A stretch of 64,000 bases of DNA from Diphasiastrum complanatum (Eukaryota > Streptophyta > Lycopodiopsida > Lycopodiales > Lycopodiaceae): positions 45,182,338 through 45,246,337 of the forward strand of contig CM055093.1 of the NCBI GenBank assembly GCA_029204225.1, read 5' to 3'. The position numbers and the translations under genes are program-made. Each line of letters begins with the position of its first letter. Within the stretch, counting starts at the first letter, position 1. Positions 10,740 through 23,045 of the stretch are shown here, one piece after another. Below the pieces are notes generated by a model. It saw only the letters and a program-made list of their open reading frames with translations. It was not told the origin of the DNA and ran no database searches.

Positions 10740-11997
10740 ACTGCTTGAAACTCCACCTGTAGGCTATAAAGTGTATGCCAAAGCCAACTGTGATGTCAGA
10801 AATCAATAATAATGACCTACAATTTTTGGCTTACCAGGCCACCCGCCGCTCTTTTGCCAAATTGAAAGCCAAACTGGCGTCGCTTTCCAAAATGCTTCTC
10901 ATCACCAACTCCTAGCTACCTGCCCAGTGGAATGGTGAAATTACTTCTGGTGCACTTCGAACACTTTATCCACGACAATCAGTCTATTTTGGTGTACCGT
11001 ACTTGTAGGTACAGTCAGGGTGTCCTTCGTTTGGAGGCTATAGCCTTTTGTTTGGCCAAAATAGGCTAAAGGAGGTGAAAATAAGGGTAATTTGGATTTT
11101 TGAAGTGTTTCTTCAGTGTGAAGAAACTTCACCTTTCACAAACTTTGGGACCCAACAATTATTTTAGTTTGAAGATTTTTAATGAAGTTGCAATGCACTT
11201 TGCACTTGAGACCCCTTCTTATGAAGTTCAAGTTGAAATCCAACAGATCCAATGGTCACCTAAAATCTGACTGCCTAGATCATTTCTTGGCTAGTCAACT
11301 TTAACCATTGATCACAATAGTTCTGGATCCAACGGTCATGATCATTCAGGCGCATCAAGTTCTGTTCTCGAGAACACTTCTCCCTTCCGCACGCTACAGA
11401 ATAGTACGGTTGACCGCACATCTAGTCCCGCGACTTCCCTCACATCATCTCTGATATTCTTCACACTGATTTCTAGCGATGGCCACCCTGCTGATCACTC
11501 TTTCTCTTCCAATGCTCCACGGCCGCCCGCGGCTTCTTACAAGCTGATTCTCCTTACTAGGGCGCCCTTCTCTAGCTCTTCACAGCCACAAAAACAGATT
11601 TGTATTGAGAGAAAAGAGCTTTTTCCCTTCTTGAAACCCTAGCTGTCAAAGAAGATGTTTTTGAGTTTTATCTGATCTTCTTGAGAATCTATCTAAGTAG
11701 TTGTCTATCCCTCTGAGGTCGCCCTACAACAAGCAATATTCTGTTCCAAAAGGCTCTCAAACGGTGTTCGATTGGATTCAAACCAATCACAAACGCCAAG
11801 CAAACCTCCAGAAGAATTTCCAGCTTTACTTTTTGCTTGCCCTCTGATTCAACTGACAATCCCCTGCCTCTGAATCTTCTTACAGTTTTTGAGCTATTCC
11901 ACAAATCTCCACATACTCGGTTTTGTGCTTGCTAGCCAACAAACCATCGTGAATTCGTAGCTCTCTCTTCTTCTCCGATGATTCAAGCCACCAAGGG
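10740..11997 (-). other. Untranslated or decayed 5' internal region of split copia
   Basis: Between the integrase fragment and the primer-binding site I see no gag or protease frame. The stretch is less AT-rich than its surroundings and contains pyrimidine-rich tracts (for example cttctcc and ctctcttcttctcc), which on the - strand are purine-rich leader sequence. It may include foreign sequence that replaced gag, but no homology can be named. Confidence 0.4.
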
Positions 11998-12009
11998 GCT
12001 CTGATACCA
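11998..12009 (-). promoter_or_regulatory. Primer-binding site (tRNA-iMet)
   Basis: On the - strand the 12 bases read TGGTATCAGAGC, the standard plant copia PBS that pairs with the 3' end of initiator tRNA-Met. It touches the end of the LTR at 12010 with no spacer. This confirms that the LTR is a 5' LTR and that the element reads on the - strand. Confidence 0.9.
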
Positions 12010-12182
12010 AGTTAAGAAGACACAATTTAAACACCCGACTGGATCAATCACCACAGCACAACGTCTAAAAAGTTCTCAAAGGACTCATAAAAGAAAGATG
12101 GTCCGATAACTCTAGAACTAAGCACACGTGGTGCCGTCGAAATAAGAAAGCACTGTATAAGTCGATCATTGCTATTTTAACT
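12010..12182 (-). mobile_element. 5' LTR of split copia element
   Basis: Read on the - strand it begins AGTTAAAATAG and ends TCTTCTTAACT. It matches the + strand LTR at 3626-3879 along its whole length except for an 81-bp deletion. The bases before its start (12183-12187) read CTTAT on the - strand, the same as the bases after the 3' LTR at 3880-3884. That is a 5-bp target duplication. Confidence 0.85.
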
Positions 12183-12187
12183 ATAAG

Positions 12188-14516
12188 CTTATGAGTTATC
12201 TGTCAGATTGTGGATAATTTTAAACTGTAATTATAATTATTTTATTATTTCTTTAACTTTAATCTCTTAAGTTAGGTTATTTCATCCAGTGTTTCATGTA
12301 AATGCTTTGCATGAAGGTGATGTTACTAACTTATGGTGAATATAACCTAGATGGGAAATTTATTGCTTAGTGTACTTTTTCAAACCTGAATTGTACTCCA
12401 GTACAGAGATTATCACTTGGAAAATAGGATTATCTCTGAGTATTTGTTTGATGTGAAAGTTAGGCTAAGGATAATGATTTTCTAGGTTGATATTTAAAGT
12501 TAGAAGAACTGTTCTTGTTATTCTTTCCTGTTTAGAGAGCTTATAAGGATAGAGGCAGTTTAAAGAGGGAAAAATGTTATGTCCATGACCAGTACGTAGG
12601 ATTCAGTATACTCCTAGTCTTGGATACATGATACTCCAATAAATCAAGCTGTTAGTTATGCCACGTCATACTAGATGTGACCCAAAAGTAACTAATATCC
12701 TTGTGAGGCCCAGAACACACTAAATGGAGTTTAGACAAGGTTTGAGACAGTGTACGCATGTGTAGAGTTATCAATAGCAATTCTATGAATAGTTGGTCCA
12801 TGCTTAGGACTCTATTCTAGGTGAATCTATGTATAGAAAACTTAGGGCTATGCATGGCTATGTGCCCAGGTTGCTTTTGACTCTATATATTGAGGCCAAA
12901 CTCGCCCTACTCCTTATTGTGATCATTGATTGATTGCCAGGGTTTCACTCTACCTTCATGCTTCCTATTCCTTGGCTTGGGGGACAACTTAGATTCCCTA
13001 GCTTTCTCTCATAGAAGAAAGTTTTTATGGGGGATTATCGACATGTTTTGGTGCCACACGTCACCATCCTAGGTGGTCACGTGTCGCCGATAGGACCGTG
13101 CTTGATGGGGACCCACTATGTTATGCCCCTTTTGCCATTTACTCAATCTACCTGGGAGTTGGTGGATGGAGAGCATGTGCAGTAGCCAGGATGTATCTCC
13201 AGGCCAGGAGATGTGTGCTAGGGAGATCCAAGGGCAATGGTTGGTGGTATGGGATGGATGTAGTTATCACAGGAGGTTGACTAGGCATGAGGATGTTGAT
13301 AGCTCCAGTGCATGAGGGTGGGTTGGTTACTGGTGCATCATCACTAGTATGGGGCGTGCGTCAACCTTCAAGGCAATCGGAGATTTATGGGAGTTGTAAC
13401 ACTATTGTTATAAAAGTTTCATTTTAGTGAGCTGAAATGAACATAAGATGGCTACAATTTTTTTTGGAGAATCAGTAGCATAAAACTTCTCATGATAGTG
13501 TTAGAGACAACTTCTTGAGCAGTCAAGGAATGAAGCCCCATTTGTTGCTGAACTCATCAAGGAAGATGTCGGTTGCAAAGAACTCATTATAAGCTACTAT
13601 AAATTTGAAAGGACCTCTCACATAGTCTGACTATAGTGAATGTAAGAAATGGAAATAACGTAAGAGAGAAATCAAAATTTAAAAAAGTAGTGTCTGAGGT
13701 GTCATAGGCCACTCTGCACTGAATCAATGTAGTCTAATGTTGATCATTCATTCTAGCAAGAATTGAACTACTTAGAAATATTAAATCATAGACAACAATC
13801 TACATATAAGAGTGATGGAGGGCACAAATATTTTCATACAAATTATTGATACATCATCAAATTGATGTAATGAATCACTAATGATTGCAACCATTAGCTA
13901 CTATGAAAGCACTATAGAAAGCATGAATCTACAACATGTGATGCTTTTCTCAAGAGCAGCCACATCCCCTTTAATAGGAAGCATTGACGACCTATATATA
14001 GAAGAATGGTAACTAGTTTACATTACAAAAAACTATTATTAGGTAATGACAATGTAAAGTAGTTAAATGAGATTCATGAAGCATGGACCGTACCCCAATC
14101 AACTAAAACTTGAAAGTCATAGAATTCTTGGTGAAGTGATTTTTGTATTCATAGGTAGCCTTTGCTCAAATGCGATGATCAAATAAGTCTAGGCAGAGCA
14201 AGATCTACATTTTGAGTAGTACCATGAAAATGTTGAAATATGCCTATTGGTATTTTTTTGAGTCGACAATTTTGTTGATTGGTCAAAGTCGACATTTCCT
14301 TGAGTGGACATTTCTTTGAGTTGGCATTTTCACAAACTGGTCAAAGCTGGGTATTTTGTCGACCAATGTCTATTAGCATTTTAATGTGTCACATTTTTTG
14401 TGATTCAATATTTTTATGAATTTATTCCTTTCGATATTTTTTTTTGACCCATGTCGAGCTCCGTGTATTTCTATAGATTGTGTGAATCTTTATTCATTTA
14501 TGCAAACTGTCATTTT
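12188..14516. other. No gene recognised
   Basis: Non-coding by eye. A TATATATTGAGG-like box near 12884 and a GC-richer patch at 13050-13380 could belong to an old LTR or another repeat. Short frames at 13098-13315 have no recognisable product. Confidence 0.4.
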
Positions 14517-15218
14517 TGTGAAAGTGCTGTACTTTAGGACCATAAATGGATCTACAAAAGATCCACAAGAGTGATTGGATGCTTGCTTAACAATCTATCA
14601 AAAAACTAGACACAAAAAAGTTGATCTAGATTGGCAATTTGACAAACAACAAGCATTAACAATCAAAAGACTTGATCAACATTGAAATCCGAGCCCACAC
14701 ATGTGTAATACAGGCTGTAGTACGGCCTTCAACCTGAGAAAGAAGTAGAAATTGATTTGGTTTCATTTGGATAACAAAAACTCAATGTACATAGTGAACT
14801 AGCTTGAGATTGCCAATGAGCTCCAAAAATTTTCTATTTTCTCATTGTGGAGAGAGGGAATACATAGCAAATTCGACTTCCTTCTTGAAGTTAGGTGGAT
14901 TTCCAGCATGTAATAAGGAAGTTAACTCACTCTCCTTGACCTAAAATGAAACCCTAGTCTATTTCCTAGAGTCATGCTTGGTAGATAGCTAGTTGGTCAA
15001 ATTTTCCCCTTAAATCTAGGATTTAGGTCCTATAAACTAGGAATCACTACCAAAATGACATGACCAACCCTATGGACTTGACCTAACCTACATTAGGAGT
15101 GGGTTGCCACGTGGCATATTGGCCTCACATGTGTGGAATCCACTTATGTACAAAATTTACATTATACTACATGGTTTTGGATCAAGCTAGATTTGCCAAT
15201 TTTTGGCAATTCTTCACA
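14517..15218 (-). mobile_element. Solo copia LTR with ATTTT target duplication
   Basis: The sequence from TGTGAAAG (14517) to TTCTTCACA (15218), 702 bp, closely matches the LTR at 20354-21045. The five bases on each side are ATTTT (14512-14516 and 15219-15223), so this is a complete solo LTR left by LTR-LTR recombination. The - strand orientation follows from the sister LTR, which adjoins the 3' end of a - strand element. It contains a palindromic ACATGTG motif about 80 bp from the LTR start (about 15125-15137) and a second, CACACATGTGTA, at about 14696-14707. Confidence 0.85.
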
Positions 15219-15223
15219 ATTTT

Positions 15224-17990
15224 TTGCATGCAAAAATTCAAACCTATAGTTTGTTTGTACAAAACCGGTTTAAAAATTTATTGAATCCTCGCATAAAGTG
15301 AGATAAATATCCAACATTTGGGACTTTATCCTATGCTTAAATGGTAAACTCCATGGCATAAGCAAGTGACGTCATCTTGAAAAATCTCCTCATTTTCACT
15401 GTTTATTGTTCATATTGTTACATATTTACATTTGCATTAACAACAACAGGTCCACAAATTCCAAATAAAAAGTGCATTTTATTTAGATTCTAGCTCCTAA
15501 ATACATTTTTGAAAATTTTAATATTTTATTCTCACTAATACTAGGCTAGAAAATAGTATTACAAGTTTGCTTTCATTTACAAGCTTCACTTGGACACGTA
15601 CCTTTGCCACTCACCCTTTTAAAAATCACATATTAGTGTTACCATGCAAGCACCATAAGTTGGAAACATGACATGTGATCCAACAAAAACAAAGCTAACA
15701 AAACTTTATAATATAATTGGGTACATGATTCAACACTAGGAGACCAAGCACTGTATATGTAGTGGAAACCAATGTTTACAAACAATTGACAAAGTCTTAT
15801 AACCAACAGATTCTTAACATTGAAACTTAAACAATCGAGAAACCAAAGCCTAACAATTGGCTAAAAATTCGTAACATGAAAGTTACTATGAAAATAAAAA
15901 TAATTTTCTCATTATACTTTGACATATATCTTTGGCTTTGAAATAATTACTTAGCTTTCACATAGACATTTTAATGACATACTTAAATATCTTACTATCT
16001 AGAATATTTTTGACAAACTTTGTCTCCAATAATTCAAATGTATGTTTTACATCAACAAATTGGTGAATGGCTTTGATCATCTCTATCTTTTGAATTTGCA
16101 AATAATTGAAATTTGAGCTAAATTTAGATAAACAATTTGCAAGTGCACTTTTTGATTGAATGGATAGCATGTCAACTTTGTTTATGAATCTTGGAAGCTG
16201 AAAATGAAAAAAATCTAGAAAACCTCAAGAAACGATCCAATCTAAAAAAGGATTGTGAGAACTACTATAAACTAGAAGACTATGGACAACATTCATCAAA
16301 TACTTGTGATAATAAAGAGGACCCAAAACTAGAAGATTAGGGACTATATTTACACTCAAAACCAATAACTATGGACAACATTTACATTCAACTAATCTCA
16401 TATAGAAGCTCAAGGTCCAACATGTCAACCTCAAGTTTAATGCAATTGACCTCAAAGACCTTTCATTCAAGTAGCAACTCATCTCTTAGGAAGCATTCTA
16501 ACCTCTTCCAATAGGAACAAGGATCCCACAATAGCACAAGATATTCTCACACAAGCATGCCACACTCAAACCTAGGTGGGGAGACCCATAGCCAATCACA
16601 TCACGGATTACTTGAAACCAAAAAGGTTTTTTAATCTACCTTATTAGTCTTATAAAAGCATACTGTTAGTAGTCTAGCTTTATTGATAGAACTCATACTT
16701 ATAATTAATACAACATACTTTGAAATGTTTTTAAATTGTAGTTTGAAAAGCAATATAAATAAAGACAGTATCAACCATGAATACTCCTCCTAAGACATTG
16801 TGGTAAGCCATTTATATCCCATTTGTTAGAGACATTCACGCACATTGTCCATGAGTGGTCCATGCTAAAAATGGTAAATGATTTTTTCTTATTAAAAAAA
16901 TTAACTATAGATGTCTTATCTGGACCTCATCAATAAGGAACATTTTACTTTCCCCTTGCAACCTTAGAAAAATATTCATTCTCATTATGTGTAGATTTGC
17001 TTCATATAAATTCCATATTTTAGTGTTGTCATGTCAAGGTAAAAGGCAATGAACATCATGAAGTCATAGGCCCATTGCTATAATGGTACACTCCACATAT
17101 TTACTAGCACTTACTCAAAAATTGTATTCAAAGATTTGTAACTTGTGATTCATCTACTCAATCAACCCACAAAATATCTCATTACAAGGCTGACTTGGCA
17201 CAACCATTTAAAATTCTTAAAAAAATATAAGTACTTTAAGACCATTGCTATGACATGAAATTTACATTTTCTTCTTTTCAAAATAAATGAGAGAATATAC
17301 CACGTAGTGGTGAAAACAAGCTTCTTGAATGTTGAGGCATTGCATGTCCTCATAAAACCTAGCTTGTTGACAAGGATTGCATGTGGGTGTTGCATTTTCC
17401 TATAAACGAATCTTGAAATAGGCTCAGTTTCTTTATAGAGTTAGCTAGAAAATCCATAACAAAAAAATCAAGTGACACTTTATCGAAGTTAGGTCTTCAA
17501 AGCTAAAGAACAAATAGGAAGCAAAAATTCTAATGAGGGAAAATATATTAATACAGAGACACCAGTTAAAGTCCCATCAGTGGCAATGAACCTAAGTGAA
17601 ACAAGCAATAATTTGATGGCCCATCCAAATGGCTCAAAGCATGGTTAGGTGGTCCAGAAAAAAGATGCGGCTAGAAATTATCGAGGAAATGGTCCGAGGA
17701 TTCAAACAGGTTGAACAATCAGATCAGAACAATCCTACTACTGCACGAAGGTAGTGGTCGACTAATTCCGTCGATGCGTGCACTACTACTGCAGTAGGCA
17801 AACACAAGAATAAAGTAGAGCTTAATTGTGCGGTTATTTGCGAAAATAGAAGAGGAGAAAATCAGACAAAGCAATAAGAAAGTCAGATAGGAAGACGTAG
17901 AAAATTCTAAAGCTCCATATCATTGAGATAGTGACACATAAAAGTTGATTATTATGTGAGCCAAAAAGTGGTTTTGAAACCTCACAGACA
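15224..17990. other. No gene recognised
   Basis: AT-rich sequence. Several short frames exist but none shows a conserved domain. I see no clear LTR ends. The right part (17990-18290) holds AACTCTCGCAC and AACCCTCGCAC motifs, which belong to the leader of the gypsy family described at 37420-38510. Confidence 0.45.
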
Positions 17991-18718
17991 TCAATAACTC
18001 TCGCACCACTAAGAAGTAACCTTCGTAGACCATCCCATTGTCTTCAAAATGTTGTTTTACATCAGTGATGACGTCTGAGAGCCAATGGGAAAGAACATTC
18101 ACAAGCTTCACACAAGTTAGATCTGACCCAGATTCAGCTACTATCAAGAGGACGAGAGTTAGTTCCCAGTAGATTGCAAGAAAAATGATTTTCTGACTAC
18201 AAAATAGTACAAAGAACCCTCGCATGACAAACCCTCGCACTGATATCAAATAACCTTCGCACTATCAATACAAAATAACCCTCTCTATCCACTGTGAAAA
18301 TCTCAGGCCAATCACAACTAGGATCAGAGAGATATATGGCTAAAATCACACTATTAGCCAACTAAAACTGATAAGATCTTGTCAAATCTAGGTTGCAATC
18401 ACAACATCCATCAGGATCCAACATCCCTGGACTAAACCAAGTGAATGAACCTCAGATCAAGATGATCAGTACCCTCTACATCAGCCACCATCTATCCATC
18501 ACTCTTTTGTTCCATTTCCATCTCTATTCCATCTTCTATCTCCATCTTTGTTAGATAAATCCATTCCTAATTCTATTTTTTATTTTCATCTGTACTGATC
18601 TATCTTATATTGATTCTTTTCTTTTTTTCTTCTACTGCAAAAAAAAATAAATCGGAATACCAGCATCATTGTGCGAACCTTGAAGCAATCCACCAACCAA
18701 CTACTTTGCGACATTCTA
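17990..18718 (+). mobile_element. Gypsy 5' leader remnant with CTCGCA motifs
   Basis: AACTCTCGCAC near 17995, AACCCTCGCA near 18212 and 18228 and AACCTTCGCAC near 18250 match the short motif repeated in the leader and 3' region of the gypsy element at 23520-38939. A gag frame follows from 18719, so this is the leader of a related element on the + strand. No primer-binding site or LTR is visible upstream. Confidence 0.45.
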
Positions 18719-20260
18719 GTGCAGAGCTATGGAGACCGTCATTGCAGGATTATCTAAACTAAAGAAGTTCTCCGATGAAACCATCTGAGACTACACCCAT
18801 AGGATCTTCCATCTAGTGAAGGGTTTCTCGATTCTTGAACATATCATCTTGGCAAAATACTATGTCAAAATGCCCAAAAAGATCAGATCTGGTATGGCAG
18901 AATTAGCATCCTACGCATCACTTGCACACCTTTGTAAGGATGCTGCCATGATGGAAATTACACGGAATGAAGGATTTTCCCTATCGCTCTGATGAATCAT
19001 CAGATGGAAAATCAAAGGAACAAGAGTCAACAATGAGCGATGATCCAGCAAGAATGGAAACCTGTGGGAGGCAACTAAGTGGAGCAGAGTCAAGCGAATC
19101 AAGTGCAGCAAAAAACCAAGAACCTTGTAGTTCAAGTTGTCAGCAAGCTTATGCTCGCTCAATTAAATTTTTTGAGAAGGACGAATGTACCTTCTGCTTT
19201 GGCGATCATTCAAGTACAAGGTGTCCAATCAGGAATCCACAAAATGCAAAGCAACAACTTCAACAGCCAGATCCAAGGTTTCAACAGTCAGAAGCAGAAT
19301 CAAGCTGACAAGGAGCTCAATTGAAGGATGGATATCATATTGATCCATCTAAATCACAAGTTTCTTCAGCAACCAGTGGCAAGATGGAGGTATTGGTCAT
19401 ATCATCTTGCATGTCTCCAAACTCTAAAGAAGACCACAATAGCCTACCAGTCTATTTTGTGGAAGATCCTAAGGGGAATCTATTACCAGTGTATGTCTAT
19501 CAATTTATAGGCGATGGTATACTACACTTGGTAAGATGCTATGGATGCGGAAGAAAACATCGTCGAGCCAAATGTCTACATCAAGGGGATCCATCAATAT
19601 TCAAACTCATTTGTGCACAATGCGGAGTCAATCATCCATGTTGAGATTGCCCGATGAGAAATTCCCAAATAGCCAGAAGGCATTTGGCTTATGTAGATCG
19701 ATATGCACCTGTGTTGGCCAATCCGCCTACAAATAGAATGCACTATAAACGAAAAATCCTAATGCCACTGGATTATGAACCGAGTGAGGAAGAAGGCAAT
19801 TTGACAAAAGTCCCAAGGCACACGGACAAAAAGACAATAACATCACAGAAAACAGAGCTGGTAGAGTCTATCAAGCCAATGATAGCTGAGGAAGTCAAGA
19901 AATTGGCAACCAAAATATTCTGGCAGGTTCTATCAGGACTCTTGGCGCACTCAATGCCCATATTTATTAATGATGAATTATAAGGGGAGCCTGTATCAAC
20001 GGAGTGACAAGAAGGCAGTTCAGCACAAGGTCCAAGGGAAAGTGCAGTCACGCAGCCTTCAAATGGGAAGTGCACTGGTAAAGAGAAGACTAAAGTTGAT
20101 GATTGGCCCTTTGATGAGCAAGATTCAACCAAAGTCTGATTGTTCCACAAAACAACGGACCACTTAACATATGCCAGATCCAATTCTTTCCATTCTCAAA
20201 AGGCCAAATCCAGGGAATCCGAGCCCAAAATGACCAATTGTACAACAAGAACCAGCATCT
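18719..20260 (+). pseudogene. Ty3/gypsy gag remnant with three zinc knuckles
   Basis: The + strand frames start near ATG 18728 (METVIAGLSKLKKFSDET), with an early TGA, and run through a capsid end to a nucleocapsid. They contain CTFCFGDHSSTRC (CX2CX4HX4C, about 19190-19230), CYGCGRKHRRAKC (CX2CX3HX4C, about 19530-19575) and a partial CAQCGVNHPC. The order and spacing of the knuckles match the gag at 35682-36278, so the family is the same. At least two frameshifts and several stops are present. Protease and Pol are missing; a copia LTR follows at 20354. Confidence 0.75.
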
Positions 20261-20353
20261 ACAATGATAAAGCCTTGTCCTCAATTTGTGAGATTGACTG
20301 CTGAGGAAAGTCTTCAGGTTCAAGCATACCATGAATACCTGGATAGACAGGGT

Positions 20354-21045
20354 TGTGAAAGTACTGTACTTTAGAACCATAAATGGATCTACAAAAGATC
20401 CACAAGAGTGATTGGATGCTTGCTTAACAATCTATCAAAAAACTAGTCATCAAAACGTTGATCTAGACTGGCAATTTGACAAACAACAAGCATTAATAAT
20501 CAAAACCATTAATGAACATTGAAATCTGAGCCCACATGTGTGTATTATAGGCTGTAGTACGGCCTTCAAGTTGAGAAAGAAGTAGAAATTGATTTGGTTT
20601 CATTTGGATCACAAAAACTCAATGTACATAGTGAACTAGCTTGAGATTGCCAAATTATGAACTCCAAAAATATTCTATCTTCTCACTATGAGAGCTTGGA
20701 ATACATAGCAAATTCGACTTCCTTCTCAAAGTTAGGTGGATTTCCAGCATGTAATAAGAAAGTTAAATCACTCTTCTTGCCCTAAAATGAAATGCTAGCC
20801 TAGATCCTAGAGTTATGCTTGGTAGGTAGCTAGTTGGCCAAATTTTCACCTTAAACTTAGGTGTAGGTCCTATAAAGTAGGGATGACCACCAAATAGACA
20901 TGACCAGATCTCTTGAATTGACCTAAACTACATTAGGAGTGGGTTTCCATGTGGCATCTTGGCCTTACATGTGTGGAACCCAATTATACACAATATTTAC
21001 AATGTTCTACATGGCTAGATTTGCCAAATTAGGCTATTTTTCACA
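20354..21045 (-). mobile_element. 3' LTR of deleted copia element
   Basis: On the - strand this 692-bp LTR begins TGTGAAAAATAGCC immediately after the purine tract gaggaggag (21046-21054 complement) and ends GTACTTTCACA at 20354. It is the sister of the solo LTR at 14517. The base context at its outer end (AGGGT) does not match any second copy, so the target duplication is not testable. Confidence 0.85.
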
Positions 21046-21590
21046 CTCCTCCTCAAATCTAACCTTGGAAACAATAATGTATCTATCTACAATTCTAAGG
21101 CCTGATCTTAACATTAGAAATGGTTTAGAAGATGACAAATGATCCCCAAAGATGATGACATGACCTATCACCATATCCAAGATAGAGCTTCTTTGATCTT
21201 GATCTCCTCCAAGATGAATGAAGAGTCTTGATTCTTCCTTGCACCTTTGCACTTAATTTCTTCCATGTTGAGTGAAGATGCATGAATTTGAAACTTGCTC
21301 CTCCTTGATCTTTATGCTTCTCTTTGAAGGAAATTTGATATCTCCATGTCTTGTGAAAATCACATTGATCAAGATCACAAAATATGTACTTGCTACTATT
21401 ACCAAGATTTATCATGCTAAAATGACTAGTCCACAAACCATCAAAAGTTTCACTTATTATCATAAAAAAGCTTACAATTTCTCTCTCCAAAAGGAAAAAC
21501 ACATTTTTCAAAACAATGAGTGTTTAACTCATTCTTGCTCTTCCTAAATCTTAGAGCACTCATTTGATCAAACAACCGATTTACTCTTAA
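21046..21590 (-). mobile_element. 3' untranslated internal part of deleted copia
   Basis: This lies between the stop of the copia-derived ORF and the polypurine tract. It carries no RNase H or RT signature. It probably contains only the remnant that survived the internal deletion. No independent gene is visible. Confidence 0.55.
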
Positions 21591-22745
21591 TTAGTTCATA
21601 ACAATTTTTAGATCACTAAGACATAAAAACTTGTTCTCAAATGAGTCATTACACATCTTATCTTCAACTTCCTTCTTGATGAAGCCCTCAAGTTCCCTCA
21701 TGTAGTTCTCATAGCATACCTCGGTTTGCCTCATGTAGATCTCATAGCAAAATGATTCATCAAGCATTGAAGTAAGAAAAGTGTTGAAAGTAAATGGTTG
21801 AGAATATTCCCCTTTATTACCTTTGCCAAGATAAGTGAGCCTTGAAGGCTCGGCCCTTGCATTTGTGGATCTTCTTGGAGCACTTGATCTTTGAGGTGGA
21901 TCCTGAAGATTTCCATCACTTTGTTGCTCCTCCTCAATCCTTGCAAGATCATTGACACCAAGGTTGTTGATTTCACTTTCATTCACACAAGATACTAGAT
22001 GCATCCACGTATCTCTTGTATAAACATCTAAGAATGTTTCATGCATCTTATCATCACTACTTGGTACATGAGAAAAAGAGTGTACATTTGAATGAATGAT
22101 TTCCTCTTTTGCCATAGCAATTTTAGCATCCACCTTGAACAAACTACCTTGTTTAACACCATTTGCTATGCAAATATCATTCTTCATGATGGAACAAACT
22201 CCATGCTTCAAGTGAACATCTAAACCATCATCCATTAGTCGTCCAACACTAAGCAAGCTCTTGGTAATTGATGGTACAAAAGGGCCATTGCCTAGATCCA
22301 TCCTTTTGCTAGATCCTAGACTTAATGAGATGGTATCAATACCATATGTCTTACATTCTTGATCATTTGCTAAAGAAACAAATTTATTAGCACCATTGAA
22401 AGAGTGTAAGGTTGATAATGTGTCCTTTTGGAAAGTCATGTGGGAGCTAGCCCCACTATCAATCCACCAAGTGTCCTTTGAGTTGCTTTTGCTTGTTGGA
22501 GTGGATGTAAATGCCATCAAAGATGAGATCTCCTCATCTCCATCCTCTTCATATGCAAGGTTCCCTTGTTTGTCCTCCTCCTCTTTTGCTCTTAGCCTCT
22601 TGTAGCATTCGGATGCATAATGCCCCTTCTTTCCACAAAAGAAGCATTTTTGCTTTGACTTGTCCTTTGAGCTTGATACATCATCATCTTCTTTGGCCTC
22701 CTTGGGATGATTCTTCTTTCCATTGGTCTCCTTTTTGCCCTTGAC
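21591..22745 (-). pseudogene. Copia gag-protease ORF with Pol deleted
   Basis: The frame is open on the - strand from about 22745, where it is cut, to the stop at 21591. It encodes a lysine-rich Gag end, the zinc knuckle CFFCGKKGHYASEC (CX2CX4HX4C, about 22655-22615), the protease active site WWIDSGASSHMT (about 22470) and the protease body up to GSLFKVDA. After an unrelated stretch (about 22060-21960) it jumps to the linker that normally follows integrase (RRSTNARAEPSRLTYLGKG, about 21880). Integrase is gone, and RT and RNase H do not follow. It is therefore a coherent open frame in a non-autonomous derivative. Whether it is expressed cannot be said. Confidence 0.8.
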
Positions 22746-23006
22746 TTGCAGATTGATTGTTTTGTAGATTTAATTGCTTTATATGACTAATAGCACTATT
22801 CGATTTCTTGCTCTGATCACTGCACCTAAAACAACTCTTCCGAAAAGCTAAACTCAATTCACCGTAATTTTGTGCATGGCTATGGAATCAATTGCATAGA
22901 TCCAACAATTTCAAAGCTATGATCAAGGTAGACTCGATCTGCCCAAATCTAATAAACATAGTTTGTATGCACCGAGAAATCTTTTCTTGTCGGTCGATTT
23001 CCAACA
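22746..23006 (-). mobile_element. Possible copia LTR fragment
   Basis: On the - strand TGTTGGAAATCGACC starts at 23006, about 40 bases after the stop of a copia RNase H (23046), where a 3' LTR is expected. The other end is lost at the junction with the gag fragment at 22745. No second copy was found to confirm it. Confidence 0.4.
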
Positions 23007-23045
23007 TTCTTGAGTATTTTCATATTGTGTTGTGATTTTATGGTT

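Noticed and set aside
13050-13095. ACACGTCACC...GGTGGTCACGTGT inverted repeat as a regulatory hairpin
   Set aside because: The stem is imperfect and isolated, with no second copy or gene beside it.
13098-13315. Two overlapping small ORFs in a GC-richer patch
   Set aside because: No conserved motif, no partner, and the patch lies in unannotated repeat-like DNA.
20349-20354. The LTR at 20354 as 5' LTR of an element extending to the solo LTR at 14517
   Set aside because: No primer-binding site follows it on that side, and the solo LTR has its own perfect ATTTT duplication.
19773-20380. - strand ORFs opposite the gypsy gag remnant
   Set aside because: Antisense frames without a domain; the + strand carries the zinc knuckles.
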